Shown piece by piece: positions 45,968 to 58,183 of a stretch of DNA of 64,000 nt. How positions within the stretch are numbered: the stretch's first letter is position 1; each line of letters opens with the position of its first letter. Source of the stretch: Liolophura sinensis (taxonomy: Eukaryota; Mollusca; Polyplacophora; Chitonida; Chitonidae); assembly GCF_032854445.1 (NCBI RefSeq), contig NC_088302.1, positions 1,552,001 to 1,616,000 on the forward strand, written 5' to 3'. The notes beneath the pieces were generated by a model. That model was not told where the DNA came from. It saw only the letters and a program-made list of their open reading frames with translations, and ran no database searches. The translations under genes and the position numbers were made by a program.

Positions 45968-46079
45968 TTCACACAGGTAAACACCAAGCAGTCTCTCATA
46001 TCAAATGTTCCCAATTATGTTCACACAGGTAAACATAAAGCAGTCTCTCGTGTTAAATGTTCTCAGTTATGTTTACACA
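45968..46079. repeat. Tandem duplication of 52 bp
   Basis: ttcacacaggtaaacaccaa (45968) and ttcacacaggtaaacataaa (46020) start two copies that both continue agcagtctctc and end near a(a/g)ttatgtt. Confidence 0.85.
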
Positions 46080-49000
46080 ATACCTTCAGGCTTAACAAAG
46101 TCAACTTGGTGAATGCGCCACAGATCTGTGGATGTGGTATAAACGATAAAGCTTATAGCCACTGTGGACACCGCCTTTGTGTGAACAGACCATGCATGGC
46201 GCCACGAAGTTCTCTGACAAATATGTAATAATGAAAAAAAATAAATAAATAAAAAAAGATAAACATATAGTCAGCTATTAGAACGTCATTATAGTGAGTG
46301 CATTTTTCCTCGTCAAACGACTGGATCAATAGATGCAGAGAGAAATGTGATTCTCAGGCAATGCATGCGTTATGGTATATACATCGGCTCAGCCATAGCT
46401 GTCCGGCCTGTGGGTTTTATTTTTTAATGCTGCGCGGACCGTCCCCCTCCCCCCCCCCCCCCCCCACACACAACACACACACCACGGTTACAGTGTGACA
46501 AAGTAATATACCTAGCTTCGCGCCACTGCTCATAAACGTTAGCTCATTCTGCTCTTACTTGCTTTCTGTACGCTGAAGTGTTACAGCGCCATTGAGATGG
46601 TGAAAGCTGTCGCACTAGTCGTTTTTCAGCGTAGGAACGGTCTGTATACGGACTCATCGTTATTCTAATACAATCTGACATGACCTCAAACCTTGCATAA
46701 TATCATATATATGTTGTTCAGGCATTACGCTGCCACAAAGCGTCGGCGAGCATAATGGCATGCATGGCTTTGTTTCTCCGCATACAATACACGGCCTGCT
46801 TTTATAAGATTTGCGTTCGAAAAGCCTAACTATTTTCACAGTTGTTGCCTGGGCAAAGTGCTGTAATTGGTAACCGTTTTCCCGCATATCACACAAACTC
46901 CATCACGGTGGAGTACGGTTTATTTACAGAAAACCTACTCGAGTGATGCCACGCCGTGTATGACAGCCCGGTGCTGATATACTCTCTAACAAATGAGCTG
47001 TACCACTCCTTCACCATAATGGCTACTCGCCACTCTCCTGTTTGAAATGCAGCTCCAGTCGACTATAAATTTATTGCACATCACGGCAGTGCTATTAACG
47101 TTTACGATTACTTCATTCGAGAAGCGCCATTTTCATCCTTCTCATAAAGTTTAGTTACAGCCCGGTGTCATTTGGCCACGTGATACCAAAGTATGGCGAG
47201 ATTCGTCTCAGTGGTCTATTTAGCCACGTCTCCGGTATCGTTTTGGATGAGAACTTTGCCTTCCCTCATAATTTTATGTTTGTCAGTCATCTAATGTAAG
47301 CTTGTGTCATTTAATGTAATAATAACGATATAGCGCCTGAAATGTACCAAAGATAGAAATTATGCAAAGGTGCGCATATATCGCTGGTAAACCATATGAT
47401 TCTGAAGTGACGTGTATTCTTTCCTTTAACAGACGTGCAGTTGGCAAGGATGCAGCCGCTGTATGTGGCGTCAGTCACTTGGGACTTAGAAACCAAGGCA
47501 GTTTTGACCTGCATATTTACAATGGTTCTTCAAGTTTGCAATCTGCATGATATAGGCGTGTCAATCTTTAACGTTACTGTTTGTAGTCTAACCCCACGGG
47601 GCAGAATAATAGCAAAGGCGTCTTTCCATACACTTACTACACATACTTATATTACAATGCGTCTATAGAAACAAAGCGACTTACAAAGTCGTGACGGCAG
47701 GAGTCTCGTCACACATGTGGTGTACGGAAATTTGACACAAAACCTCACTCTAGGTGTTATTCAGTTGTTTAGCCAGTAAAAAGCCTTTGGAACTAGATCA
47801 TCCAAGGTTGGTCTTGGCAAAATGCTGCCAGTTTCTACGGTGGAAGCTCGTCAGACGGTCATATTTTATTCTTTCACCCTGGTAAATATGTATACCCTTA
47901 GATAAAGTCGCTTTGACATTACTCCATTGCACCGGATTGGTTAATGTGGAAATGGCATTACCGCTTCTCAAAAAGCGCTATAGCCCACGCTTCGCATTGC
48001 ACCACGGCTCTGTTCAATGAGGGTAAAACTTGCCCAGAAGGACTGTCAAATCTGTTTGCTGAATCTCTTTGGTAAAAGTGGTTACCGTGCTTTGAGCCCG
48101 AAATTCCCCTGGGAAACCGAAAGTTCATCGGAGCAGGCTATATATCTTTATGTATTTGCCAGCTCAATACGCCTTTATTGCTTGACTATGAAACAAATAT
48201 TGGTGTTGCGCTTGTATAGTGCGCCAATGTGGCGCCGGCCAGCCTGCAATCGGCTCGTGAGAGGTTCGACCTGGATGAGGGTCCTCCAGGCTGACAGCCC
48301 CGAGCATAACAACGCTCCACCGTTCCCGGGCACATTGGGAACGCGTGGAAAGTCGCCAGATGGCGTCTTTAGCAAATGACATAAAAACGCTGAATAGCGT
48401 ATTACTTTGAATAATTGGTTGGTTTATCAGGCCATTCAGAAGCTGCTTAGATTTTTAGACCGTTTATACGTCATAGCAACGCATTCCGTGCACATACTGA
48501 GAGAGAGAAGCCCGTTGCCAAGGCTTGTTTTCTGTTGCCAGGCAGTGTTTGCTGAAGACCGATAGCTGTCGCACGACCGTCGTGAGGAGAGCCTGAACAG
48601 AGGACGACCCCGCCTGAATCCTCCATCCCACAGCTGAACAAATCAGGTGATCGGCGAATTTCTCCATCTGGCAAGAATACGGCGGACGATAAGGTGACAT
48701 CCAGGCATGATTTATCAACGGGTAAGCCTCATCCGTTCCGCTGTGCACCTTTGTGTATGTAAACGTGGCAAGCTGTTCCCAATCAAAACAAGTTCCTGTC
48801 TGGCGAATGTGATGTTTTATCCTATCCTGTCACTCATAGCTTTCGGGGGGAACAGATTCCTTTGTAGGAACGATTCCTCTATACTTCAGCAGTTAGTCGT
48901 TTACAATTTCTGATACTGGTATCTGTTAACAAATCACATAGGTAACAGTTTTTAAAAACGTATTACCGGAACCTTGGTTATTTGCAAAATTATAGATGCA

Positions 49001-49505
49001 ACATATTTGATACTTTTGAATATTGATGTTAACGAATATTCATTTGGTGGTATATTGAGTTTTTGGCCCTTCGTGATTAAGACTTTGGATTCATTTTAAG
49101 GCTGGTATTTAGCTTCATTCTCTGTGAGGAAATGTAAAATTAAACAGCTTAGTCTGATCTGGTGAATTTGTCATAATGCGAAGAGTTAAGGCAGTGGGTA
49201 CTGGGCTCACAGTTCTACTCGATGAACTACCTCAAGATGTTCCAATTAAATGATGATTTCGCTCTTCATAGGTGGTTTACAAGAGGTTTAACTTTGAACA
49301 GCAATGAGAGTAGATTTGTGTGCAAGTATACGTGTCAATGTAAGTGGGCCTCAGAATATCAGCTTCCCCACGCTTATATCTGACATGTGCAGTTGACAGC
49401 AGATGTTGGATACCCTAGTTACAATGTAATCAAGCACGACACTACCTGCGAGTCAGATCAATCGAATACTCTTGGACCAGTATATTTGAGCTTTTCTGAA
49501 AGCTG
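46080..49505. other. Unique DNA, no gene seen; C-rich and CA tract at 46443-46482
   Basis: No coding gene recognised in about 3.4 kb. A run of about 20 C at 46443-46465, broken once by a T, passes into (CA)n. Open frames around 48017-48750 overlap on both strands and lack domains. Confidence 0.45.
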
Positions 49506-50262
49506 CCATCAGGTGCTAGTGCATTCAGGTATGAGCATATTCATGTTTCAGAATACTCAGGTGTCAGCATATTCAGTTTTCAGAATACTCAGTTGTCTAC
49601 ATATACTCAGGTGCCAGTGTATTCAGGTATCAGCATATTCAGGTTTCAGAATACTCAGGTGTCAGCATATTCTGTTTTCAGGATACTCAAGTGTCAGCAT
49701 ATTCAGTTTTCAGAATACTCAGTTGTCTGCATATACTCAGGTGCAAGTGTATTCAGGAATCAGCGTATTCAGATTTCAGAATACTCAGGTGTCAGCATAT
49801 TCAGTTTTCGGAATACTCAAATGTCAGCATATTCAGTTTTCAAAATACTCAAGTGTCAGAATATTCAGTTTTCAGAATACTCAGTTGTCTACATATACTC
49901 AGGTGCCAGTGTATTCAGGTATCAGCATATTCAGGTTTCAGAATACTCAGGTGTCAGCATATACTCAGGTGCCAGTGTATTCATGTATCAGCATATTCAG
50001 GTTTCAGAATACTCAGGTGTCAGCATATTCTGTTTTCAGGATACTCAAGTGTCAGCATATTCAGTTTTCAGAATACTCAGTTGTCTGCATATACTCAAGT
50101 GCCAGTGTATTCAGGTATCAGCATATTCAGGTTTCAGAATACTCAGGTGTCAGCATATACTCAGGTGCCAGTGTATTCAGGTATCAGCATATTCAGATTT
50201 CAGAATACTCAGTTGTCAGAATATACTCAGGTGCCAGTGTATTCATGTATCAGCATATTAAG
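49506..50262. repeat. Minisatellite, basic unit about 32 bp, higher-order
   Basis: Built from two alternating phrases, 'cagcatattcagttttcaga' and 'atactcaggtgt', with inserted variants 'ttgtctacatatactcagg' and 'tgccagtgtattcaggtat'. The marker agttgtct(a/g)c recurs at 49591, 49721, 49882 and 50079, at uneven spacings (130, 161, 197). Long open frames in all three plus-strand frames (222-294 codons) result from lack of stops in the unit. Confidence 0.93.
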
Positions 50263-50352
50263 CTTACTTAAAAGAATACAGAACATGAAAGTTACCTGGT
50301 CATTTGTTCTACTGGATGTTCAAAGTAGCTCTTTATCCACGGAGCTGCATCT

Positions 50353-50880
50353 GAAATAGAAAAGCGTGTCATCATCTGATGACGGTGTAACTTTAGGCCT
50401 GAAATACAGAAGCGTGTCATCATCTGATGACAGTGTAACTATGAACGTGAAATAAAGAAACGTGTCATCATCTGGTGACGGTGTAACTATCGACGTTAAA
50501 TAGAGAAGCGTGCCATCATCTGATGACGGTGTAACTATGGGCCCGAAATAGAGAAGGGTGTCATCATCTGATGACGGTGTAACTATGAACGGGAAATAGA
50601 GAAGCGCGTCATCATCTGATGACGGTGTAATTATGGGCCTGAAATAGAAAAGCGTGTGATGATCTGATGATGGTGTAACTATGGACGGGAAATAGAGAAG
50701 CGTGTCATGATCTGATGACGGTGTAGCTACGGGCCTAAAAGAAAGCGTGTCATAATCTGATGAAAGTGTAACTATGGACGTTAAATAGAGAAGCGCGTCA
50801 TGATCTGATGACGGTGTGACTATAGACGTGAAGAAGAGAATCGTATGATCATCTGATGACGGTGTAATTATGGGCCTTCC
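50353..50880. repeat. Minisatellite, 48-bp unit, 11 copies, with an inner palindrome
   Basis: The unit reads gaaatagagaagcgtgtcat then catctgatgacggtgtaact and atgggcct. Within it tcatca-tc-tgatga forms a perfect 6-bp stem with a 2-base loop. Late copies change tcatcat to tcatgat or gatgat, which weakens the stem. Confidence 0.95.
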
Positions 50881-52372
50881 AGTATGACTTGTTACTACGT
50901 ATGCTCATTCAACTCACTGGAACAGGCTGTGTGTGTGTATAGCTCGATTAATTTGCATTAACCGAAGACGTAATGGACATGCTGTACGCATGGAAATACT
51001 CAAGCATCCAGTTATAAGGTTTTGGGCGAAAGACAATGAGGAAATTCTATGTATAATTGCTTTCTCCTGAGAATGGTTGACTGCGGGCGATTGACATTTA
51101 GGACAGCGCTGAGCGTTAAGGCTGCTCTTCAGGCGAGCTTTGGCGTGCTAGTTTACCAAGAATACGTGTACTTGACCGGTGCAAATGGTCTGTCTAGTTA
51201 GTGTCAAAGCGGAATGCACCAATTTCCAAAGTAATCTATCGAATTTTCACTGGAAGTTATTTTGATATGTTAAATGTAATGAAGCAGATCTCTCCACCAG
51301 TTCCAAAGGTAATCTTGCACCACAATTATATTAGAATATTTCATTTAATATAACCTGGTGAAGTAAAGCCGTAGCGAGAACCAACGTGATTTGCATTACA
51401 ACACGTGACCACAATGACCAATCGTCTGCAGTGATGTAAACGATCTGAATTCAATGTATGGCAGTCATTGTAACCTAACACATATATATCGTGAACATGA
51501 TCCACAACATGAGTCCTTTTAGTCGCAGTGGTAAAATTTTATTCCATGCATTCAGGAAACTCAGAGCTGTGACATCTCTTCTTCACGAGTTGCTATGTTA
51601 TTCAGTCCTCCTCTAAGGTCACATTGAGAATGAAGGCCATTCACACACAAACGTAGACCTGTAAGTCCATTAGTACTGTTTTACTCATATACAGATATTC
51701 TTACGCCATCGAACATTTGTATTTACATATTGACTGGCAGATCAGTGAACCGATAAAATGACAGTCGTAAAATTTTAGTCTCAAGTTCGAAATTCAGCAG
51801 CGAATTTCATGAAACCGACGGAAGTTAGAAGTTTCAATGACGTTACCGACGCAAATTGTCAGTTTCAGGAAACGGACACAGGTGGCGAGTTTCACGGAAA
51901 CGACGCAAGTTTTGCAAGTCAGAGAGTGGTAAGAGACTGCTTGTTTTGCGGGCAAACATGGCGCTCTGTACATTCATACATATGTGGATTCTATATTCTC
52001 CCTGAGCACTTATCCCACAGGCATAGACGTGTTAGGGATATATGCGCCAGACATTCCTTAGCCTGCCCTTTGATTTATAAAGAGAATACTATATTCTGAT
52101 AATATCTCTTTGCACAAGTGTTAATAATTGAGACAGAAAGGTGCGTAAATATTGAATGTTACCGCAGTACAAGATCCCTAAGGGTGAGACTTTAATGGAT
52201 ACAAGTCCAACACCCAATAAACCACCGGGTTCTATAGCTATACCGCCCAACACATATGAAATAAATATAACGACTATAATAGTCCCACAGCTCACTGAAC
52301 TTCTGTTTGTTTCTGCATGTGATATTTTTTCTATTACATCTATGATTCATGACTTTGTTTTTGTTTCTCTAT
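50881..52372. other. Unassigned DNA
   Basis: No coding gene, element or array recognised. Confidence 0.45.
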
Positions 52373-52490
52373 ATTTATTTGTTTATTTGATTGGTGTTTT
52401 ACGCCGTACTCTAGAATATTCACTTATACGACGTCATGTAAACAATCCTTTAATAAACGGCGTTAAACACCAATCAAATAAATAAATAAA
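52373..52490. mobile_element. Two SINE family A tails in inverted orientation (foldback)
   Basis: 52373-52405 (tttatttgtttatttgattg then gtgttttacgccg) is matched by the reverse complement of 52458-52490 at 31 of 33 positions. The left arm continues into the body for about 30 bp (tactctagaatattcactta, tacgacg), then comes a short spacer. The result is a 118-bp hairpin-forming unit with (AAAT)n at both outer ends. Confidence 0.85.
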
Positions 52491-53535
52491 CGATAGCGGA
52501 ACTGATGTACGTATTCTTCCTGAATCTGACTTTAGAATCTGGATGTGGATTACGCACCAAGAGTATGAACTGAACCTTTCTAACTTCATTAGACAAACAT
52601 GTGGACGTTTTCTCCTTTGCGTGACAACCTTACCTGACTTCTTATATTGTTTACTTCTTCATTTTTAGTGAGTAAAGCATACGCCCTGCCAAAAATATTT
52701 CTCTTATATATGGCCTGTAAAGTTAATGATCAAAGAAACAGGGAGCAACTCTGCCAAAAATTAAACCGACAGACTTCTCGAAGATAACAGTACTTAGTAA
52801 ATCTGTTGATGTGAGTTCGGTGCCGCGGGAGTCGATGGAGGCTGGATTCGAACCAAGACCTTCACTGATCAAGGAGTGTTGGTGTAATCTTGACATATGT
52901 AGTCTGAACCTGCCTGATCATTGTGAAATGTAGTACGTGAACTTAACGCCATAGCACTCGTGAGTGAATGTACACGAGGTGATACAGCGTGCATTGTTAA
53001 AACGGCTGCTTTATTTATGGCCATGATCCCCTCTCTTGTTGTCCAGAACGCATGAAAGTGCCATTAGAATTTATTGATGTTTTTTTACATAAACACCTGT
53101 GCACAGCAATTCACTTTGTTCTTTCAACACGCGGTCGTTTCACCAGCCATCGATCAGGCAGCTATCATTTGACCATCCTTTTGACATCGGCACGGCAGCA
53201 GTTTGTTCCAGATAAAAAAGAAAAATGAAGGCATAAATTAAAGCCATCCTGTGCAACTTGCCAGAAAGCGATTGCTGCAAAATATCCCATTCCTTGCATG
53301 AATAATCTGAGGAACGTTGAAAGATAGCTGATTGTCCCCGGTTGGCAGACAACCCCAAGTATAGACTATCAGAAATACCGAGCAGTAAGTAGCGCCACCT
53401 ACAGAATTCATTTATAATCTCCAAATAATAATAGCTAATAATCTAGCGCATCCACAACTTTTCTTTTTGTATCCATTAACTCAGTCATCCATTCATTTGT
53501 ACACACATTTCCATTGTTTGTAGACACGAGAGAGG
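52491..53535. other. Unassigned DNA with a tRNA-like B-box phrase at 52847-52861
   Basis: The minus strand of 52830-52870 contains tggttcgaatccagcctcc, a good RNA polymerase III B box. I see no matching A box or cloverleaf, so it is more likely a remnant of another tRNA-derived SINE than a tRNA gene. Confidence 0.35.
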
Positions 53536-53842
53536 CTACAAGGTCTTGGAGACAGTATAGGCACCGAAGACATTACAGCGTCTTGGAGGCCATATAGACA
53601 GGAAAGACATTACAGCATGTTGGAGATAGTATGGACACGGGAGCCATTACAGCGTCTGGAGACCTTATAAACATGGGGAGACACGACAGCGTCTTGGAGA
53701 CAGAATAGATACTGGAGACATTACAGCGTCTTGGAGACAGTATAAACACCGGAAGCATTACAGCGTCTTGGAGACAGTGTAGACACGGGAAACATTACAG
53801 GGTCTTGGAGACAGTATAGACACGGGAGACATTACAGCAATT
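53536..53842. repeat. Minisatellite, 37-bp unit, about 8 copies
   Basis: The unit reads gtcttggagacagtatagac then acgggagacattacagc. Units vary at cagtat/ccatat/cagaat and acggga/accgga. It shares its 37-bp period, but not its sequence, with the arrays at 30549 and 37806. Confidence 0.92.
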
Positions 53843-56274
53843 GAATTATTATAATATTTGTCAGTCATTGGATAAAATTTTCAGGAGAAAATACTTGTGT
53901 AGTTTTCTGCGATATTTTCAAAGATTTTTGATACCGTTTGGTAATGGTTTCCAAAAATGGAGAATAAATCCTGACGTGCCAAATTTATTCGGGTCCTGGA
54001 AATGTCCAGGCTAGCGTCTTGGGTTGTGCGGGTATGTATAGGTGACTCCAGTTCTTAACGAGTCGACCGACTTGGTCATACTCATGTGGATTTTTCTGGA
54101 AATGGCCTGCGTTTTAGTGATTTGTTCTGATGATGAGTTATCTCCCCTACAACATTAATGGCACGAGCAACCCTCTGCTAGGTGGTCCATTTTATTCCCC
54201 GCAGCTGTTAACTTTTGACAAGCGAATCATATTTTCTCGAGGCAACACTTATTTGGTTTGTGGTAAAGCTGTGCGTGGTATAATATTAGTTTAGGGGTGT
54301 ATGTTACGCTTGGCAGACCATATCGGGTCGACTGGGGGCAATGACAGGACAAAAATACGCGGAAGTGACGTGCACGCTACTTACCTTTCTGTCAGCAGTA
54401 GAACCTGCAGGGTTATACACAAAACCTAACATTAGCGCTAATTTTACAAAGTATGCGTGGCTCTGTAAATATGCTGGTCACAGATTGACAGAAAACGTCC
54501 AATTGTTCCATTTTCATCGGATATACGGTCAGGATGTTCTTCTCTCGTCTGTTTATTAATAACTCGCCAGTGTTAAGATCGCCACATCCCTCATGCCCGT
54601 GACAGTTAAATCCAGCTTATTTACGCAGTTAGCAGGAAAGAGAAAACTCAGGAAACCATATTACCACGGCTAAATGTAAACGGGATTAAACTACTTGCTG
54701 CGTTATCGCTTATAGAAATTTTATTAGTACGCAACAAAAGGTTTGGGAGTTACAAACTTGGTTGTTTACAAGGTTTTGATGTTACCCAACATCTGCAATC
54801 GAATCTCTGATTCTGTCACATCTTATCCTAATCCGTATATATCACTCTCGTGTTAATCTCTCTACATTGTCAAAGTTTCATGGTGGTCATGGCAACCAGA
54901 CACACGAGTGGCTCGTGCGGAACAGCGCCGTCATCTGTCCGTGCAAGTCATCCAAGGCTCCGGGGCTATTTTATCAGGTTTTGCGATAAGCGAACAATGT
55001 CAATATAGAAATGTTCGTTGTCGTCGAAACCTGCTGGAAATAGTCCGTTCTTTCGTCATGTACCATGGCCTGTCGTCATGGCAACAGGAATAATGTGAAA
55101 CTTGACCGTGGGCTATCAGGGTGACAGGTAACGCCGCCTGACTATCAAGCAGAAACAAATATCCACCATTTTGTCAGATCTCCACACCATTGGTAGCTTT
55201 ACTGATAACAAATTAGGCGCGCCGCTTAACGAGACTGTATATAGGCGTTGCTATGGTTACGGCGTGTGTAAGTTCAGTAACAGGAAGACAGGCGGTCTAA
55301 ATGGAGAAAGAAAATCCAGTCTGCCAGTCAAACGGGCCCATTTCCTTTGATCTATGGCTTAGCCTTGAAATTCGTATAATTCTTTCATGATGTTTTGTTT
55401 CCGGAAAATATTGCTTCCATGCACTGTTCCCTTTTAAGTTGAAATTAAAATTGCTGTGGATAATTTGTCCCTGTGAAGTACAGGCCGCGTTATAACGGTT
55501 TTGCCGGCCTGCGTTGTGTGTGTCGCTCGGTCTCGCAGGTTCATCACGTGATTTCACACTCAGGTGAGAGCCAGCATGGTTCACCGCCCCTACAGCCGGA
55601 TCAAACCCAACCTTCCAGAGCTCTAAGGAACGCCGGGCTCCTTCAAGCAAATTTGCGTAACAGTAAGTGTTGGTTATATACCCGGACAGCTGTGACAGCT
55701 CCCACCTAGCAGGGACCTAGCATCAGACATATTGGGAATGACTTTTGCTGACCTTTGGTGGCTGATTCTGTTTATTGCTGATGTATGCAAATTTGAAGCC
55801 TGGGGCAATTTTTGTCTTACAAAAATAGTTCTTACCACAGAAGTTATATGTAACTGTACATGTGACAGAGTTTCAGAATATGTGTCATCATGGTGAGTTG
55901 TGACTATATATATCCAATGTACTGAAGTAATTCTTGTCCACTCGTGTCTTGTTTCTGTCAGCATCACAACCTCAAATAGCCATGGATACCCTTTTTCCTA
56001 TGCTATGTTGACTGGTGCCTTGTTAGTTAGCCAATAAAGACTTCGTTTATAGATCTGTTTGAAATGAGAGTATGATGGAGATCAAAGAAGCCCACTTCTT
56101 GTTTTCTGTTTTTAAAGCGTGTGCGGCTATATTGATCGATTGTGTGCTCAATTCATTAATAAATGGAAATCTGGTGATTTGGTGGGATGCATGATTCATT
56201 AGCAAACCATGTTATCCTGCGTTTAATTAATTGGTTAATTGTTTGATTTAATGCATAGTGGATTAGATAATTCT
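53843..56274. other. Unique DNA with candidate RFX-type sites; no gene seen
   Basis: No coding region recognised. 54880-55265 holds three X-box-like sites (listed separately). Open frames at 54341-54559, 54908-55093 and 55297-55709 have no domains. There is an AscI-type palindrome ggcgcgcc at 55217-55224. Confidence 0.45.
54887..55260. promoter_or_regulatory. Cluster of three RFX X-box-like sites
   Basis: gttgctatggttac (55247-55260) fits the full X-box pattern with two arms. tcatggcaac (54887-54896) and catggcaac (55077-55085) are good half-sites. Three within 374 bp of unique DNA is more than I would expect by chance, but the binding is inferred. Confidence 0.3.
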
Positions 56275-56560
56275 GCCCCTGGTTGATTGGTTGATTGAGC
56301 ACCTGGTTGATTGAGGACCTGGTTGATTGAGGACCTGGTTGATTGAGCACCTCTCTGATTGGTTGATTGAGCACCTGGTTGATTGAGCACCTGGTTAATT
56401 GGTTGATTCAGCGCCTGGTTGATTGTTTGTGATTTGCTTCAGTGCGTTTGGTTGATTTGGTGATTCGGCGGTTTGTTGCATGATTGTTTGATTCAGCAGT
56501 TGGTGGATTCTCTGATTCAACGATTGGTTGATTAGGTGATTCAGCGATTTAATTGAAGGA
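56275..56560. repeat. Degenerate short tandem repeat, 12-18 bp units
   Basis: Units of the type tggttgattgagcacc or tggttgattgaggacc repeat with variable spacing, decaying to the right into gattcagcg(a/g)ttggtt forms. Confidence 0.85.
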
Positions 56561-56862
56561 AGAAGTATTAAATTGACTAGTGGGATGATTTATTGATTTT
56601 TTATCGCTATTCCAAACTCGTAAAAGTAATTGATTACTATAGACTTTACATCGATAAGCCTAATTGAATGCTCGCAATTTTTCAGTCTGGTTGTTGGTGA
56701 AACTGATAAACCATTTGATATCATGTAGAGATCATGTATTTGTATATCTGATAATAAATGATTCGTGATGATTCTGATGATTGGGAGGTCACTCTTTCCT
56801 TTTCGCTGTCATCATTTTTATCTGTACTGAACGTCTGTGTAATGAACGTCTATGTTGGATTG
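56561..56862. other. Unassigned DNA
   Basis: AT-rich spacer between two repeat regions; nothing recognised. Confidence 0.4.
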
Positions 56863-57145
56863 AAAAATTTAAAAAATGTTACACATATACTTCCAAGTTA
56901 GAGGGTGCAAATTTAGAGAGAAACCGGGCCAGTGCCTGGTGAGAAAAACCTGTCTAAAGCCGGGTGAGAGAAACCGGGTCAATGTTTTGTCGCCATTGAG
57001 ATATGTTGATGTATTGATTGATCGATTGAGTGATTGATTTGTGAACAGACCCATCTGTATTTTATTGAAAAATTAAATGCTACATATTTACCTCCAAGTG
57101 AGAGAGCGGAAATTTAGAGAGAAACCGGGCAGTGCCTGGTGAGAG
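56863..57145. repeat. Direct duplication of about 85 bp, 203 bp apart
   Basis: 56863-56950 and 57065-57150 share attgaaaaattt/attgaaaaatta, then acttccaagt/acctccaagt, then aaatttagagagaaaccggg. The segment marks the entry into the 25-bp array and was duplicated along with its flank. Confidence 0.75.
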
Positions 57146-57975
57146 AAACCTGGCCAATGCCTGGTGCTTGAAACCGGGCCAAAGTCTTGTGAGCCTAACC
57201 GGGCCAATGCATGGTGAAAAAATAACGGGCCAGTTCCGGGTGAGAGAACCCGGGCCAGTGCCTGGTGAGGGAAACCGGGCCAGTGCCAAGTGAGAAAACT
57301 GGGCCAGTGCCAGGTGAGAGGAACCGGGCCATTACCGGGTGAGAGATACCCGGCTAGATACGTTCAGACAAACTATAGGTTAGCACCAGGTAAGAGAAAC
57401 CGGGCTAATGCCTGGTGAGGGAAATCGGGATAGAACCCTTCAGACAAACTAAATAAGAGCCAGGTGGGAGAAAAGGGGCCAGTGCCGGGTGAGACCTAGG
57501 TCAGAGCTGGGTGTGAAAAACCGGGCCCGTGCCTTGTGAGATAAACCGGGCCAGTACCGGGTGAGAGATATCGAGCTAGAACAGGTGAGAGAAACCGGGC
57601 CAATGCCGAGTGAGGGCAACCGTGCTAGGACCGCTGAGACAAACTAAGTCAGAGCCAGGTGAAAAACGGGCCAGTGCCGGGTGAGAGAAACCGGGTCATT
57701 ACCGGGTGAAAGAAACCGGGCCAGAACCGATAAGAACCAGGTCGGAGCCGGGTGAGAAAAACTGAGCCCGTGTCTTGTGAGAGAAACTGGGTCAATGCCG
57801 AGTGAGAGATACCAGGATACAACCGGTCAGACAAACATGGTCAGCGAAAGGTGAGAGAAACCGGGCCATAGCCGGATGAGAGAAACTGGATAGAGCTTGC
57901 AGTGTGTGAAACTGGGCCGGGTGAACGAAACCGGGTGAAACCTGGGTGGAAGAAATGGACCAGAGGTAACTGAAA
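56925..57975. repeat. Minisatellite, about 25-bp unit, about 40 degenerate copies
   Basis: The unit is of the form gagagaaaccgggccagtgc then cgggt, with many substitutions and small indels. Interruptions with 'cagacaaact' recur (about 57366, 57431, 57628 and 57824). High divergence between units suggests an old array. Minus-strand open frames are by-products. Confidence 0.9.
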
Positions 57976-58047
57976 GGAACCTTGATCTATACCAGCCTCT
58001 AGATTGATCAACGACTTGATTATATGATACTCATATTTCTCTTTTGT

Positions 58048-58183
58048 TGTAGGTGGGAAGGTCCGTCAACAACCTGCGGACGGTCGTGGGTTTTCCTTGA
58101 TCACTGATTGGCTTCCTACCACCATAATTCTGGTCGCCGTCGTATTATATTCTTGAGTGCGGCGTAAAACACCAATCAGACTG
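58048..58183 (+). mobile_element. SINE family A, 5'-truncated copy at the edge of the 45-bp array
   Basis: Body phrases gtgggaaggtccgtcaacaa, cctgcggacggtcgtgggtt and cttcctaccaccataattct are followed by the 3' end gagtgcggcgtaaaacacca then atcaga. The 45-bp array starts directly after its end, with no A-rich tail left. Confidence 0.88.

Noticed and set aside
47410-47550. Possible exon after a polypyrimidine tract and AG near 47433
   Set aside because: No donor site in a suitable frame and no recognisable protein sequence.
49387-50359. Open frames of 222-294 codons
   Set aside because: Three frames of one array are all open, so the openness reflects stop-poor units and not coding.
52830-52870. 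tRNA gene on the minus strand (tggttcgaatccagc)
   Set aside because: Good B box but no A box or acceptor stem; probably a SINE relic, left unassigned.
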